Shown piece after piece: positions 53,494 to 64,000 of a stretch of DNA of 64,000 nucleotides (the stretch's first letter is position 1; every line of letters starts with the position of its first letter). The position numbers and the translations under genes were made by a program. The DNA is taken from positions 24,394,455-24,458,454 of the forward strand of contig OY855903.1 of NCBI GenBank assembly GCA_963693305.1, given 5' to 3'. The notes beneath the pieces are model-generated. The model saw only the letters and a list, made by a program, of their open reading frames with translations, did no database searches and was not told the DNA's origin. The DNA is from Meandrina meandrites (Eukaryota > Cnidaria > Anthozoa > Scleractinia > Meandrinidae).

Positions 53494-56400
53494 ATGGAGA
53501 CGGCGGTAGAAGAAATTATTACAGACAAGACTGTTAGTCCAGTGTTCCAGAGAGCAATCAACGCGAAAGGATTGGTCGATGTCCGCGCCAACGAAATTAA
53601 ACAAGAATTGGCAAGGGTTAGACAGCTAGTGTTACATTCTATAAGAATGATATTCACTTATCGTGCTTCATTGCAGTCAGCGGAAGCGAGAATTACAATT
53701 ACATATTTTTTCTTTAATCAAAATTGTCTTGGGTGAACTCGGACCATCCAGATAAATCAGGCTACTGAGGATCTGTTTTTGTTTTCGCAATCTAACATAC
53801 TGACATAATAGATTTTTCACGTGATGGAACAGTAGTTCAGTGAGGTTTCACAAGGTCACAAAATTAAATTGCACTTTGCAGTCCTTCCTGAGCAAAAAAC
53901 ATTTTCGCTTTATTATAGAATGACATAATGAGAGACTTCAAAAAATTTTCAAAACTGCATAACCTCTGAATTGTTCCCTTTTTTAGGGTGAAAGTAAACC
54001 ATTTAAAGAAGTTGTTAAACATTTTGGAGACCCTCATGCATTTGGGCAGCAACCAATCACGTCAATCAGACAGGTAGGCAATGTATAGCAAGTGAAATTG
54101 GTGAAGAGCAAGTCATCTATTTGGCAGAAAATTGTTTCCTGAACAGAACAAGGAGGAACTTAGCCAATCCAACCAACTGAGAATGTTTGATCCTAATAGA
54201 ACACGGCCGAACGGTGATCAACCGTTTTAATCTGAAACAGTTGGAGAATTGTTGTAATGGGATATTGTAATCAAATCAGCCAAAAACCGGTTTGGTTGTG
54301 GTTGAAACGGTTGATCTCAGTAGAGCACGGCCGAGGAAAGCTTGCTTCTATTAGAAAGCTGTATTTCTATAACTCAATAGAAGAACAAACCTTTAGCGTA
54401 TACTGTGTGCGTTACACGATGGATTGCATTTTGTCAACAGTTTCTGGCATGTCTACTTTGTCCAAATTTTCTTGATGACCCAAGCTACCCAAAGGATGTC
54501 AAAGAAAAAGCTCGCAGAATTCTTTTGGCCACACCAGGATTTGCAATAAGTGAGTAATGTACTGTTCTTTGCTTTGTCGGTTTTTCGTTGCTTTTTTTTC
54601 TTGGTTTGGTCTACAAGGACAAACAGAGTCATAAACATGCTATGTTGGTTTGACTGTGAATTCTGTAGGGAAGCAGTGAGAGGGGTGTAACCTTTGGAGT
54701 GCAGAACCAGGGGTGCAAAATTGAAAAAGAAACCCCTTTACGTTTGCAAGGTTTCATAAAAAAGAAACACACAGGCAATCGACGGTTACATTTTATCGGG
54801 AAAAATAAAATGTTTACAATAGGCATCGATGACCCTGCATTCACCAGAACTTGCTTATTTAGGTATGCTTTGTTATGACTGTTTCCTACGTTATCAGCTG
54901 ATCGTGAAAACATCTTCCGTAGCTGACTCGTCCCCAGTCGTCTTCATACAGCGCGCAAGGAGAGCGCAGGGAGAGATGGGTACCGAGAAAGGGAGCGCAA
55001 GGTGAGATGCCTTCCCATCATCCCCTGCTCTCCTACCTCGTGCGCAACTCTTCCTTTGCCGCGTGTTATATGAAGACGACTGGGGACGAGTCAGCTTCCG
55101 TAGTGAACAGTAATGACGTCACAAGTGGTACAAAGACCAAGGTCCCTCAGTATGCTTTTCAGTCCGTTTTAGCGGTTAAATGGGTGCCATAGGCGGCAAC
55201 ACCCGCAGAGGGCTTCAGCTGCATAGCCATTGCATGTATTACACCCCCTGCACGCATTGCATGCCTATAATAATAGGGAATTGTGTTTGTTTAGGTTCTT
55301 ACACAGACACCTTTGGAATAAGAATTATAAGAGAAGATGTAGCCAGGTATATTACAAAACGAGATGGATATCCTGCTGACCCAGATGATGTCATACTGGT
55401 AAATGGAGGAGCAAAAGGAATACAGGTTCACTAAAAACAAGCCCGTAGCAGAATTATGTCATGTGATCTTGTCAATCATAAAGTTATGGTCGTGAAACAA
55501 AACGGATGCCAGAAGTGGAAAGATCGTGATGAACTGTTAGTAACACTGATAATTTCGAGACTACTGATAGACCATTTAAGATCGTGGAACGCTTTCAGAA
55601 AAAAAAATAAGGATATGGTGGCACACAAAGTTTGCCATCCAACAACTCTTTTCCATGCTTAGGCAATCTGGAAACCAAAAAATAATATACATTTAGACAT
55701 AAGTGTTTTCAAAATTGGCAGTCTTACTTATTTCATCATGCCCTTTACATTTCCGGCATCTATTTTGAGTCTCCACGAACATTTTTGCATTGATCAGTCA
55801 CGTAACAGAGTTCTGCAAAGTGCCTATTACATGTAATTCCAATTAAGGTTTCACATTTATAGTCCTTTGTAAAAGGTTGTTGAATATCCATGCAACATGT
55901 GGTACGTTATATTTTGCACAGACAACCTTGCCGTGTGATGCAATCATAAAGCTGCATGACCTCTTAAAGGAGAACACGAGAGAAGTGCATAGAGAAGCAC
56001 GAGACGCAGCCGAGCACTTTTTGCACTTTTCGAGTGTTCTTAAAAATTTCCAAGTCCTTATATAACTCAACAATCCACGAGGATGAAGTTTTTCGTATTT
56101 TTTCTATATAATGCTATAAAGGAATTCGCGCGCTCAAACTCGTGACATAAGCAGCGTGCATTATAACTCGATAAAGCAAGCGTGTGATGGAAGCCACGTG
56201 CTTCATGGAGCTATAATGAATAACTGACCAATCACAGCGCGAGCAATTAGTCAGACATTTTATAAATGCTTTTAATACACTCCCTGTCAAATACACATTT
56301 CTCTTTAATGGTGAAAAAAACCTCGAGTGTCACTCTCTACTGGAAAAAACGTAATTCTAAGCTACACTGTTTAATTTGTACAATAATGTAGTAATCTGAC

Positions 56401-59400
56401 ATGTGACAAGTTTGAACGGTTTCCATTACATTCCTAAAGCGCATGTTAACTTTTATAACCACAAAATACTTGTCATATGTGTCGCGATGATTTTCTCAGT
56501 AGTTTTTCAACAACTTTAATCTCACTCGACGCTTACAGTTTTTTCCTCCTTTCTCCCCTTTTGCTCGTCCTCGTACTCGCTGAACCGGTCAAAACCAGTT
56601 TTCTGCTTTTACGTCACTCGTGCGTCACGCAAAATGTCACGCTCGCTCTCATTTCCGATCCGACACAATTATGTTGCAGGTTGGCTTGGCATCCCTCCAA
56701 ACCAGTTCACATCAAGGCAGGGGTAGGGCAGGAATTATGATTCCGATACCAGTATTTCCTCAGTACATTGCCAGTATCATAGATCTCAACTTCCAACAGG
56801 TAATACTTTTCTTTTAATGATCGGAATATTAAATCTCCCTAGTGTTTGCCATACATTTCCTTTTTTGTTAGGTTTGAGAATTTGGCGATACAATGTAACA
56901 TGTAGGTCTGAGCAGTTGGTGTTAATAATTTTGGCAATATCTTACTATTTTGTTAATTCTCATCACTATTTGAATTAAAAAGAGTTGAACTAAGAATGGT
57001 TGCCTTCGTCTGTGTTGTGTTTGCTTTGTTAATCAAAGTAGCTCGTTTTGTTTTCTAGCTCTGAAACAGAGCTCTGAAGTCTACCATATGGCAGATATGA
57101 CATAGAAATTAACTGGATAAGAAGGTTGAGAAGTACTGGTGATATCAGGGATAAAAGTGATGTACGGGTCAATCAACACTGCAAAACAAATAATATAAAT
57201 CCGTGCAACTGGCCATGATTTTCAATTTGAAGTCGGTTATTATCTATCAGGGAATAACCATTACATGAAGATCGCTTTCCCAACGGAAAACTGTCATTAG
57301 ATAACGGAATTGAAGTATTAAATAGTTAAAATGTTTGTTTGTTTGATCATTTGTGTGTTTCATGTTTTGTTTTACTTTTTTGTTGAATAGATTTCCTACT
57401 ATTTGGACGAAGAAAATACCTGGAATTTGAATATCAGTGAACTGAAGAGAGCGTTAGACGAGGCAAGGCCACACTGTACACCTAGAGGACTGGTACTCAT
57501 TAATCCGGGAAATCCTACAGGTATGATTAGGATATGGCTTCTTCCATCAAGTGATACAGGGCATGGTTTGATTTGAAATAAATTGAAAAACGTTCCTTGT
57601 CTCGGATAGATTGAGTTAGATAAATGCAGATATAATATATAGGATCTTATAAGAGCTTAGTGAATAATTAAAAATTATTCACCGAAGTGACGGTGAATAG
57701 TACTTTGCTAATCACGTCCGAGTTAACCAATCAACGCGCGCGGAAAGCACTATTCACTTGTGTAGTATATCCTTCTGGCTGCTGGTGGGAGTTTTGGTAT
57801 TCTTGTCAAGTACTAACTAGATTTCTTTCTTTTAAATCTGTGTTACATAATACACAGGACAGATCTTGACTTATGACAACGTCAGGGACGTTATCAAGTT
57901 TTGCGCTAGAGAGAAACTGGTTTTATTTGCCGATGAAGTGTATCAGGAAACGGTGTTCACCAGCGAGGCCCAGTTCCACTCGTGTAAGAAGGTTTTGAGG
58001 GACCTTGGACCAAAATATATTAAGTTTCAACTGATGTCACTAAATTCAGCTTCCAAGGGATTTTATGGCGAGTAAGTATGTAGCCTGTGTTACAGCCCTC
58101 CATGCCACAAAGTTTAGACTGTCTGCGACGCAGACTAGTAAGTGTCTATCTTGGTGACAAAGTCACTCTATAGCTCACCATAAGAGCTTATTATACATTA
58201 GAAAATAAAATTGTCAAATGGGGCATGCCTGAGGCCTGAGAAATCAGCATTCTGTAAATCAAAACAATAGTCAAGTCAATTCGCTTCCTTTTTTTATGGC
58301 GTGCCGCATTTTATTGATTGCTGTCGAAAAAAGGTAAAAAAAAAAAATTTAAATAGTAACCAATTCACACTCGCGTAACAGCCACTCTATGCCTTACTGG
58401 AGATAAGTTATGAGTGAAAAATTTTGAGTGAGGCGTAGAGTAAGCCGAGGGATGTCGAATTTGCCAGTGTCACTGAAGGGGAGGTGGGAGGGGAAAAACT
58501 TGACGGAACCGTTCCGTCGAGTGGATTTGCGAAAAGACAGCGAATTAAGCTACGCGGGGTGAATAAAAGGCCATGTGGATCTCTTTGGGACATCTACGAC
58601 CAATAGGGAGTTGGCAACGAAAGCACGTAGTTATCTATAAGAGTGAAAAGGCACGCCGCGGCTTTTACGCGAATGAGAATAGTGGTGAAACAGGGCTCTT
58701 TCAGCCTTCTCTTATCGGACTTGTGCCTTCCTTTTTGTTTTTGGGTACCTTTGTGCATGTCGTGTTATATCTGAGAACGAATGGATGCACGCATTCACTG
58801 CGAGAGATTTGCCTGCAACAGAAGCGAATCATTCTTTTGGGTTTAACGAAGCAAATTTCTGTTCTACGTAAGCGTTTGGCTTTAAATTCACGTAATGTCT
58901 CGCTTTTTTGCTAAGATAGAATCGTAATTGCCAGCCGTGTGACCAGTGTACAACGTTCAGAGAATGTCCGTGTCACTGTCCCCTTCGTGACTTGTTTTTT
59001 CTTTCCTAAAATCCTCGAATAAGCGCCGAGTTCGTCTGATTGCGTGCGGCGTTTATTCGAGGATGGCGTTTATTGGTAATTTTGCTTCCATCTGCGGCAA
59101 ATACGAATGAACATATCATCTTTATCATTTATTCATCGAGCTTAAAATTTACCATCTCCATTATTTATTACACATATGACGCTTTTGACATTGCTTATCC
59201 TAGCAATACGCAGGACGCGTGTCACAGATGAACCGGCTGATAAATGGCCTAGCTCACCAAGAGTCTCTCATAGCTCAGTGGTTAGAGTGTCCAGTCGATA
59301 TCTGGGAGGCCAAGGGTTTGATTCCCGTCGGGGCCTCGGAATTTTTTTCTTTGTCCCACCCTCGTGACAAATGAACATATCATCTTTATCAGTTATGACA

Positions 59401-62400
59401 TTCTGACTGAACTGAGACAAATTGGCCCACACCGAGTGTAGGAAATCCTAGTTTCCGTATTGCTACTCCCCTGAACAGAAGGGTTGCATATCCACCGATG
59501 CTAATCTTTTAATTAAAAGTAGCTATTTCCACAGCGGAGATTATCCATTTTTTTTTTTTCATTGTAGGTGTGGTTTGAGGGGAGCGTATCTGGAGTTGGT
59601 AGGATTCAGCAAAGAAGTTAAATTCCAGTTTAAGAAATCCATGTCTCCAAATGTTACCCCTTCTACTGTTGGACAGGTATACGTAGAAATTAAAACATGT
59701 TAACAAGAACGAAAATGGCATAATAAAAGGTTAATTAGCCTGTGAGTGGGCTCGTCAAATGGGCCTAAAAACGACGAAGGGATTGCCGGACAAGCAAGCA
59801 GAGCCGAGGGTAAACTTGCCTATCATTCTTTCGGCCTTTCGTACTAGCATTAATTAGCTATTTGTACATGAAAGGATGCGCTTCAGTCTCTGTGGTAGCT
59901 AGATGTAAAGGGCTATGAAATCACTAATGAGTAGTTTGAAAAATCCCAGTTTCTGAAGTTCTTTTCATTTTAGAAAAGGCGTTTTAGTATTTTGATATTC
60001 GAATCGTTCAATAATGAGAGTGTATTTTTAAAATCGCTTTCTGCTGTAGTCAGAGATTTACATCTTTACTAATGCGAAAAAAAGAGAAAAAACTACACAA
60101 CGAAGGAAGAAAGAAGAAAAAAGTATTATTGATTCATTTATACAGTCAAACACATATGTGGCGGTCACCATCGGGAAAATTTCAAATGACCGCTTGAAGG
60201 AATCTTGTAAAGACGAAACGTGTTCAGTCTCTTTTCCGTCATCGCCCAAAGGAGAACTCTCATCTGGACGGCCGCTTAATAAAGGTGGCCGCTATAATAG
60301 GGATTTGAGCCGCTGAAAAGGGGAGGGGATGGCCACCTAATAGGGCTTATATTGTTTTTATCTTCACGTTTTTTATTAGTTCTCCCCAAGGGGCTTTTCA
60401 GTGGCTCATGGTTAATCAAGAATTTTCAGGGCAAAAGCAGTCAGCGAAAGGAAACGCAATGTTTCTATAGGGCACTGATTTAGCATGAGCTTGTAGTAGC
60501 ATTATTTAACATTATGCTGTTTTTGAAGGCTGCCGTGAGTGCTATTTGTAATCCGCCTCAGCCTGGTGACGAGTCGTACGAGACGTTTATCAAGGTACGC
60601 TCCACAAAATGTAAATTTATCGAAAGTGTTCGAATGTACCATTTGAAAGATAAATCGTCAATATTCGAGTGAAGTAGCGCGATATTTACCTTGTGTTTGT
60701 TGACTCTGCGTTTTCTATTGGCTCAAGAAATTTTGCCTTACAAATGTCAAGTATACAGGTAGAGAGAATAATAAATAAAAAAAGTCATGAACTAGACTAG
60801 GATATGTTTGTCATGATGTACCGCGCATTTCGCATTGAATTAATTAGACGGGTACATTTTTCGCGCGATTTCAATTGATCCAGAGCAAGTTAACAGCAAA
60901 TGCCAGCCACGCGCGCGTTCACGAGTGGTAAAAGCATAATATAGGTGTCAAGCAGACATGTGGCACGTGACTTATTTTAACCAGTGACGCAACAGATAGA
61001 TTCTCCATATACGATCCGGTTGATACCAAGTAACAAGCTACATGCTGATACATCTACTTGCTATTACGTAGATTAAACATATACTCCTACCTTTCTTTCG
61101 CAGGAAAAGACGGCCATTTTGGACTCTTATCAAAGGAAAGCCAAGATCACCACATCAATGTTGAATTCTCTTGAAGGAGTGACGTGCAGTGAAGTAACTG
61201 GAGCCTTGTATGCATTTCCCAGAATCCATCTTCCACGAAAAGCTATCGAAGAAGCCAAGGTAAGGAACATCAGTTGCGCATGTCACATTGTTAAATAACT
61301 TTTTTTGTTGTTTTTCGATGTACAAACATTCGTTTTAACCAAAGAAACATCAGACACCATACAGACAGAGAAAAATTAAGATGGACTACCACGACGAACT
61401 GGAAAACTTTAGGTTAATTTTTTCAAGAGGCGCCATCTGATAACTGATATCTCTAACTAAAAACTAACTGAAATAAACCCAATCAGAACGCTTCGTTGTC
61501 ACTGCAGTGTTTTCTCAGTAGTAGACTGGGTAAAGTTTCTACACCTATTTTTCGATCATAAAGTGGATACCAAATATCGCTGCCAAAATGTAGCGTGCGC
61601 AGGGTGGTATTTTTACAAAAAAATACTTACACTGCTACCAAAACCCACCACTTACATTACAATAAGTGCACTAGTTACATTGATACTTTGCTTACATTTC
61701 TGTATCCTACATTAAAACACTAACACTTTTTACTTTACAATACTAAATCCATTTGCATAACAATGCTTTTCAGTGATACTTCATACAAGGTACAAGGAAA
61801 ACGTAACGATACAAGGCGACACAGAAGCTAAACGACGATACTATAACAGCGAAAGCGTAAAATAAAGCAACGACGCTTACAATTTTATAGGAGTCAAACA
61901 GCAGCACTTTCCGACCCATTAGGCTTAGTAGTGGACTTTTATCCCTTATACAATCAATGGATCTTGACTTGAATGTTTTTTTTAACCCTTTTCTTGTTTT
62001 CCTTAGCTTTATAATTCTTGCACACCTGACGAGTTCTACTGCTGGCAGATGCTAGAGGCCATTGGAATAGCCCCCTTTCCTGGATCTGCTTTCGGACAAA
62101 AACCAGGAACTCACCATTTCAGGTCGGTTTTGAGCTTGCATGCAGTCGATATGCTACCTGCTAGCTTCGTGTAGTCAGTTTGAGGGAGGCAAGTGAAGAA
62201 TGAAAGGACAAAAACGTATTAGAATTGTTTTGCCGCAAAACTGGATGCAACAAAATTCAAACAGCTATCAAACTATACACAGTGAAAACGGACTACTTTG
62301 CAATTAGCGATCAACTCCCTTCTGTAAAATCACCTTTAAAAGTGGTTAGCTATTAAAAGTCGTAAGCAACATGTTGATGATGACACCCGATGAACGTTAA

Positions 62401-62794
62401 ATAACGCGACTTCGTTTGAAACAAGTGTAACTGGTTTTTTAGGTACTAAATAAAAACTATCGCAGTGAGAGGCTTACACTTCTACGTAGGTATTTTGAAT
62501 AGTTTTCCCTTTTGTTCAAGGACGATGTGCGCAGTGACGATTGTGTCCCATCAGCGAAATGTAAAAGACGTGATAACCGATCTGCAAGTTCTTTTTTGGA
62601 TATCAAAATGATATTCGTATGCTTGAAAGTCTCAATTTTTTGTGTTATTTGTCTCTGATGTCATCTCATTTTTTTATTGCAGACTTTCCATTTTACCTTC
62701 AGAAGAAAAAGTAGTGCCAATGTTCGACAGAATTAGCAAGTTTCACAAGGAATTCATGAACAAATACAAAGACGATAATGATAATTTACAATAA
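53494..62794 (+). CDS. Alanine aminotransferase, tandem copy C
   Basis: PLP-dependent alanine aminotransferase, 490 aa. Exons: 53494-53616, 53987-54073, 54441-54549, 55295-55425, 56680-56799, 57391-57520, 57858-58071, 59568-59676, 60529-60594, 61104-61259, 62007-62122, 62683-62794. Same intron phases as A and B; this is the most compact copy. Motifs: NPGNPTG, ADEVYQ, Schiff-base Lys300 in SASKG, ECGLRG, and GTHHFR with Arg454. Exon 11 has one extra codon (LYNSCTPDEF). Exon 1 differs from A and B at two conserved spots: GLVDVRANEI, where they have GWV..RAFEI. The exon 7 donor is followed at once by a probable transposon footprint. The stop lies six bases before a TTAA MITE, which would supply the 3' UTR. 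Confidence 0.93.
54923..55094. mobile_element. Foldback MITE, CTCGTCCCCAG ends, 9-bp TSD
   Basis: CTGACTCGTCCCCAGTCGTC at the left and its exact complement GACGACTGGGGACGAGTCAG at the right are flanked by a perfect 9-bp repeat CTTCCGTAG (54914-54922 and 55095-55103). It shares CTCRTCCCCAG with 26786-27013. Intron 3 of copy C. Confidence 0.9.
57667..57770. repeat. TAGTATAT repeat shared with copy A intron 9
   Basis: TTATTCACCGAAGTGACGG, then GAGTTAACCAATCAACGCGC and CACTTGTGTAGTATATCC, closely matches the second unit at 20476-20572. It lies in intron 6 here and intron 9 in copy A, so it is an independent insertion. Confidence 0.75.
58081..58137. mobile_element. 57-bp TAGCCTG element at a splice donor
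   Basis: It begins TAGCCTGTGTTAC and ends GCGACGCAGACTA (complement TAGTCTGCGTCGC, like the left end at 7391). Flanks are GTAAGTATG (58072-58080) and GTAAGTGTC (58138-58146), seven of nine identical. The left flank is the exon 7 donor of copy C. The reading as an imperfect TSD is inference. Confidence 0.55.
59128..59369 (+). mobile_element. tRNA-derived SINE, 22-bp TSD
   Basis: TAGCTCAGTGGTTAGAG (A box) near 59275 and GGTTTGATTCCCG (B box) near 59315 mark a tRNA-related part, followed by an oligo-T and TTGTCCCACCCTCGTGAC. A perfect 22-bp direct repeat (59106-59127 and 59370-59391; AATGAACATATC...TTTATCA) brackets it. The left part carries CGAGCTTAAAATTTACCATC, also seen at 14530-14549. Intron 7 of copy C. 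Confidence 0.75.
60143..60330. repeat. GGCCGCTTAAT MITE fragment
   Basis: TACAGTCAAACACATATGTG at the left and GGACGGCCGCTTAATAAAGG further in resemble the 20938-21302 element. The right end is unclear. Intron 8 of copy C. Confidence 0.45.
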
Positions 62795-62800
62795 TTTCAT

Positions 62801-63462
62801 TTAAGGTGATTCCACTGAAAAAGAAGGAGTATTTAGAATTTTCTAAGACTTGGTCCAGTTCATATCTATATTATGAGTATTACAAAAATGTAATAAAAAA
62901 TGGGGGTCACCGTGCTCGTTTTTGTGTAACCTGGATGGCTATTATGATGAATATATGACCCACGAGGCTTATACTAGTAACCCTAGAAATCCGAAAAGTG
63001 AACTATCATTTCTAGCAAAAACCATTTCTTGTATTAAAATATCAAAGCAGTTCAACGAAATAGACTTTAATCTTACATAACCAACTATTTTAATTGAACT
63101 GGAATTGAGATTATGGAAGAAATTAAAGATTTTGCTGTGTGCGCTCGTAAGCAGCACTACCTAAATACGTGCTTTTTAAAGCATTCAAATAAAAATATCT
63201 CAAAGTAGAGTATTTAACTTTTCTTTAAATCGCGATATATTGTAGTCAACCGTATGTCAATTAAATTAATGCATTAAAAAATGGGGGTCACCGTGCTCGT
63301 TTAGAAGAAAATAACCATTTATTTCTCTGTCGAGCTTAACCTGAAGGAAATCGAGTAATGCTGTGTGCGCGCGCTTGTGGCACGCGCTTATGCGCGCGCT
63401 AAATGACGCGAAAAGTTATGCGCAGCAAGGATGCGCAATGCAATACAGTGGAATCACCTTAA
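62801..63462. mobile_element. 662-bp TTAA MITE abutting the copy C stop
   Basis: Inverted ends TTAAGGTGATTCCACTG and CAGTGGAATCACCTTAA are exact complements over 17 bp, bounded by TTAA. A 25-bp block (AAAAAATGGGGGTCACCGTG...) occurs twice in the same orientation, near 62896 and 63274. It begins six bases after the TAA of copy C. No coding frame. Confidence 0.88.
62892..62897 (+). promoter_or_regulatory. Candidate polyadenylation signal
   Basis: AATAAA, 98 bp after the copy C stop and inside the TTAA MITE. It is the first canonical hexamer downstream, so the transposon may provide the 3' processing site. Inference only. Confidence 0.4.
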
Positions 63463-64000
63463 CCGTATAGCTATTGCTTCACGACTCTTGCAACTCAGGT
63501 TGATATATATGCCTCGGAAAAGCAGTGTGTTTAAAACTAGCTAATTTTCAATTTGTTATTTAAGGGCAACTACCAGCAAAATTTTATCACGCGAGTTCCA
63601 CCACGCAACTCAGAAATGGTGACAATCTGGCTGTCTTGCTATTCCTTCTGAATATATGCCAAATTTTCTGTGACGAGTGGTGCACACGAGCAATGGCCAC
63701 ACGTACAGTACGAGGCCCAGTTTACCGCCATTTTATGTTCAACGCGGTTTTCTTGCGCCACAAATGAATTTTTAGAAAAGTATTTTTATACACTGATTCC
63801 TGTACTTTCGTTATCTTACGTCTTGTCCTTCCAGTTGCTGCTGGGCGTTAACACGTTGAGTTGAAGCGAAGCTAGGTGAATTTGTTTTTCTGAAAGCTTG
63901 TTGTTTACGGCTTCTTGAAATTCGTAGCCGGGTTTCATTAAATGTGGATTTTATCTGTATATGCCAACCAAAAGGGTCAATGTTTGGCATATGTGAAGAA
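63463..64000. other. Region 3' of the array, nothing recognised
   Basis: No exon, repeat boundary or RNA gene was identified. One 64-codon plus-strand frame has no recognised similarity. Confidence 0.4.

Noticed and set aside
59270..59345. A functional tRNA gene
   Set aside because: A and B boxes are present, but the acceptor and anticodon stems do not pair well and the unit has a retroposon duplication; SINE preferred.

Overview
The window looks like animal nuclear DNA from an anthozoan cnidarian, most likely a stony coral. The evidence is AT-rich sequence, genes split into many short exons by GT-AG introns, and a dense load of small inverted-repeat transposons, tRNA-derived SINEs and decayed LINEs of the kinds common in anthozoan genomes. 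The species is not determined. There is no prokaryotic, CRISPR or viral content.

The only protein-coding genes I can support are three tandem plus-strand copies of a PLP-dependent alanine aminotransferase (glutamate-pyruvate transaminase, ALT/GPT). Copy A spans 2749-22841 (497 aa), copy B 25403-40514 (491 aa) and copy C 53494-62794 (490 aa). Each has 12 coding exons with the same intron positions and phases, and all three reading frames are open from ATG to stop. They keep the cofactor-binding motifs (NPGNPTG, ADEVYQ, SKG lysine) and the C-terminal substrate-binding Arg. B and C are closer to each other than to A. A fourth, dead exon-1 copy lies inverted at 854-978 and still carries some intron sequence, so the array has a history of DNA-level duplication and inversion. 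The enzymes would interconvert alanine plus 2-oxoglutarate with pyruvate plus glutamate. No mitochondrial presequence is evident, so a cytosolic location is inferred.

Everything else is introns, spacers and mobile elements. Layout: 1-2748 holds a foldback element, the exon relic and a Harbinger-like MITE. 2749-22841 is gene A, with a 3.5-kb composite element in intron 3 and a 3-kb palindrome in intron 6. 22842-25402 is a spacer with a hAT element that retains a piece of BED-finger coding sequence. 25403-40514 is gene B with several MITEs. 40515-53493 is a retroelement-rich spacer holding a LINE 3' fragment and a degenerate L1-like LINE broken by nested insertions. 53494-62794 is gene C, the most compact copy. 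62801-63462 is a TTAA-flanked MITE that starts six bases after the stop codon of C.

The most unusual signal is a set of foldback elements whose ends and target-site duplications (TSDs) can be read directly. One group has TAGCCTG...CAGGCTA ends and 9-bp TSDs. A second has CTCRTCCCCAG-type ends and 9-bp TSDs. Two unrelated-looking palindromes have 7-bp TSDs inside one reverse transcriptase. One small TAGCCTG insertion appears to have landed exactly on a splice donor of gene C.
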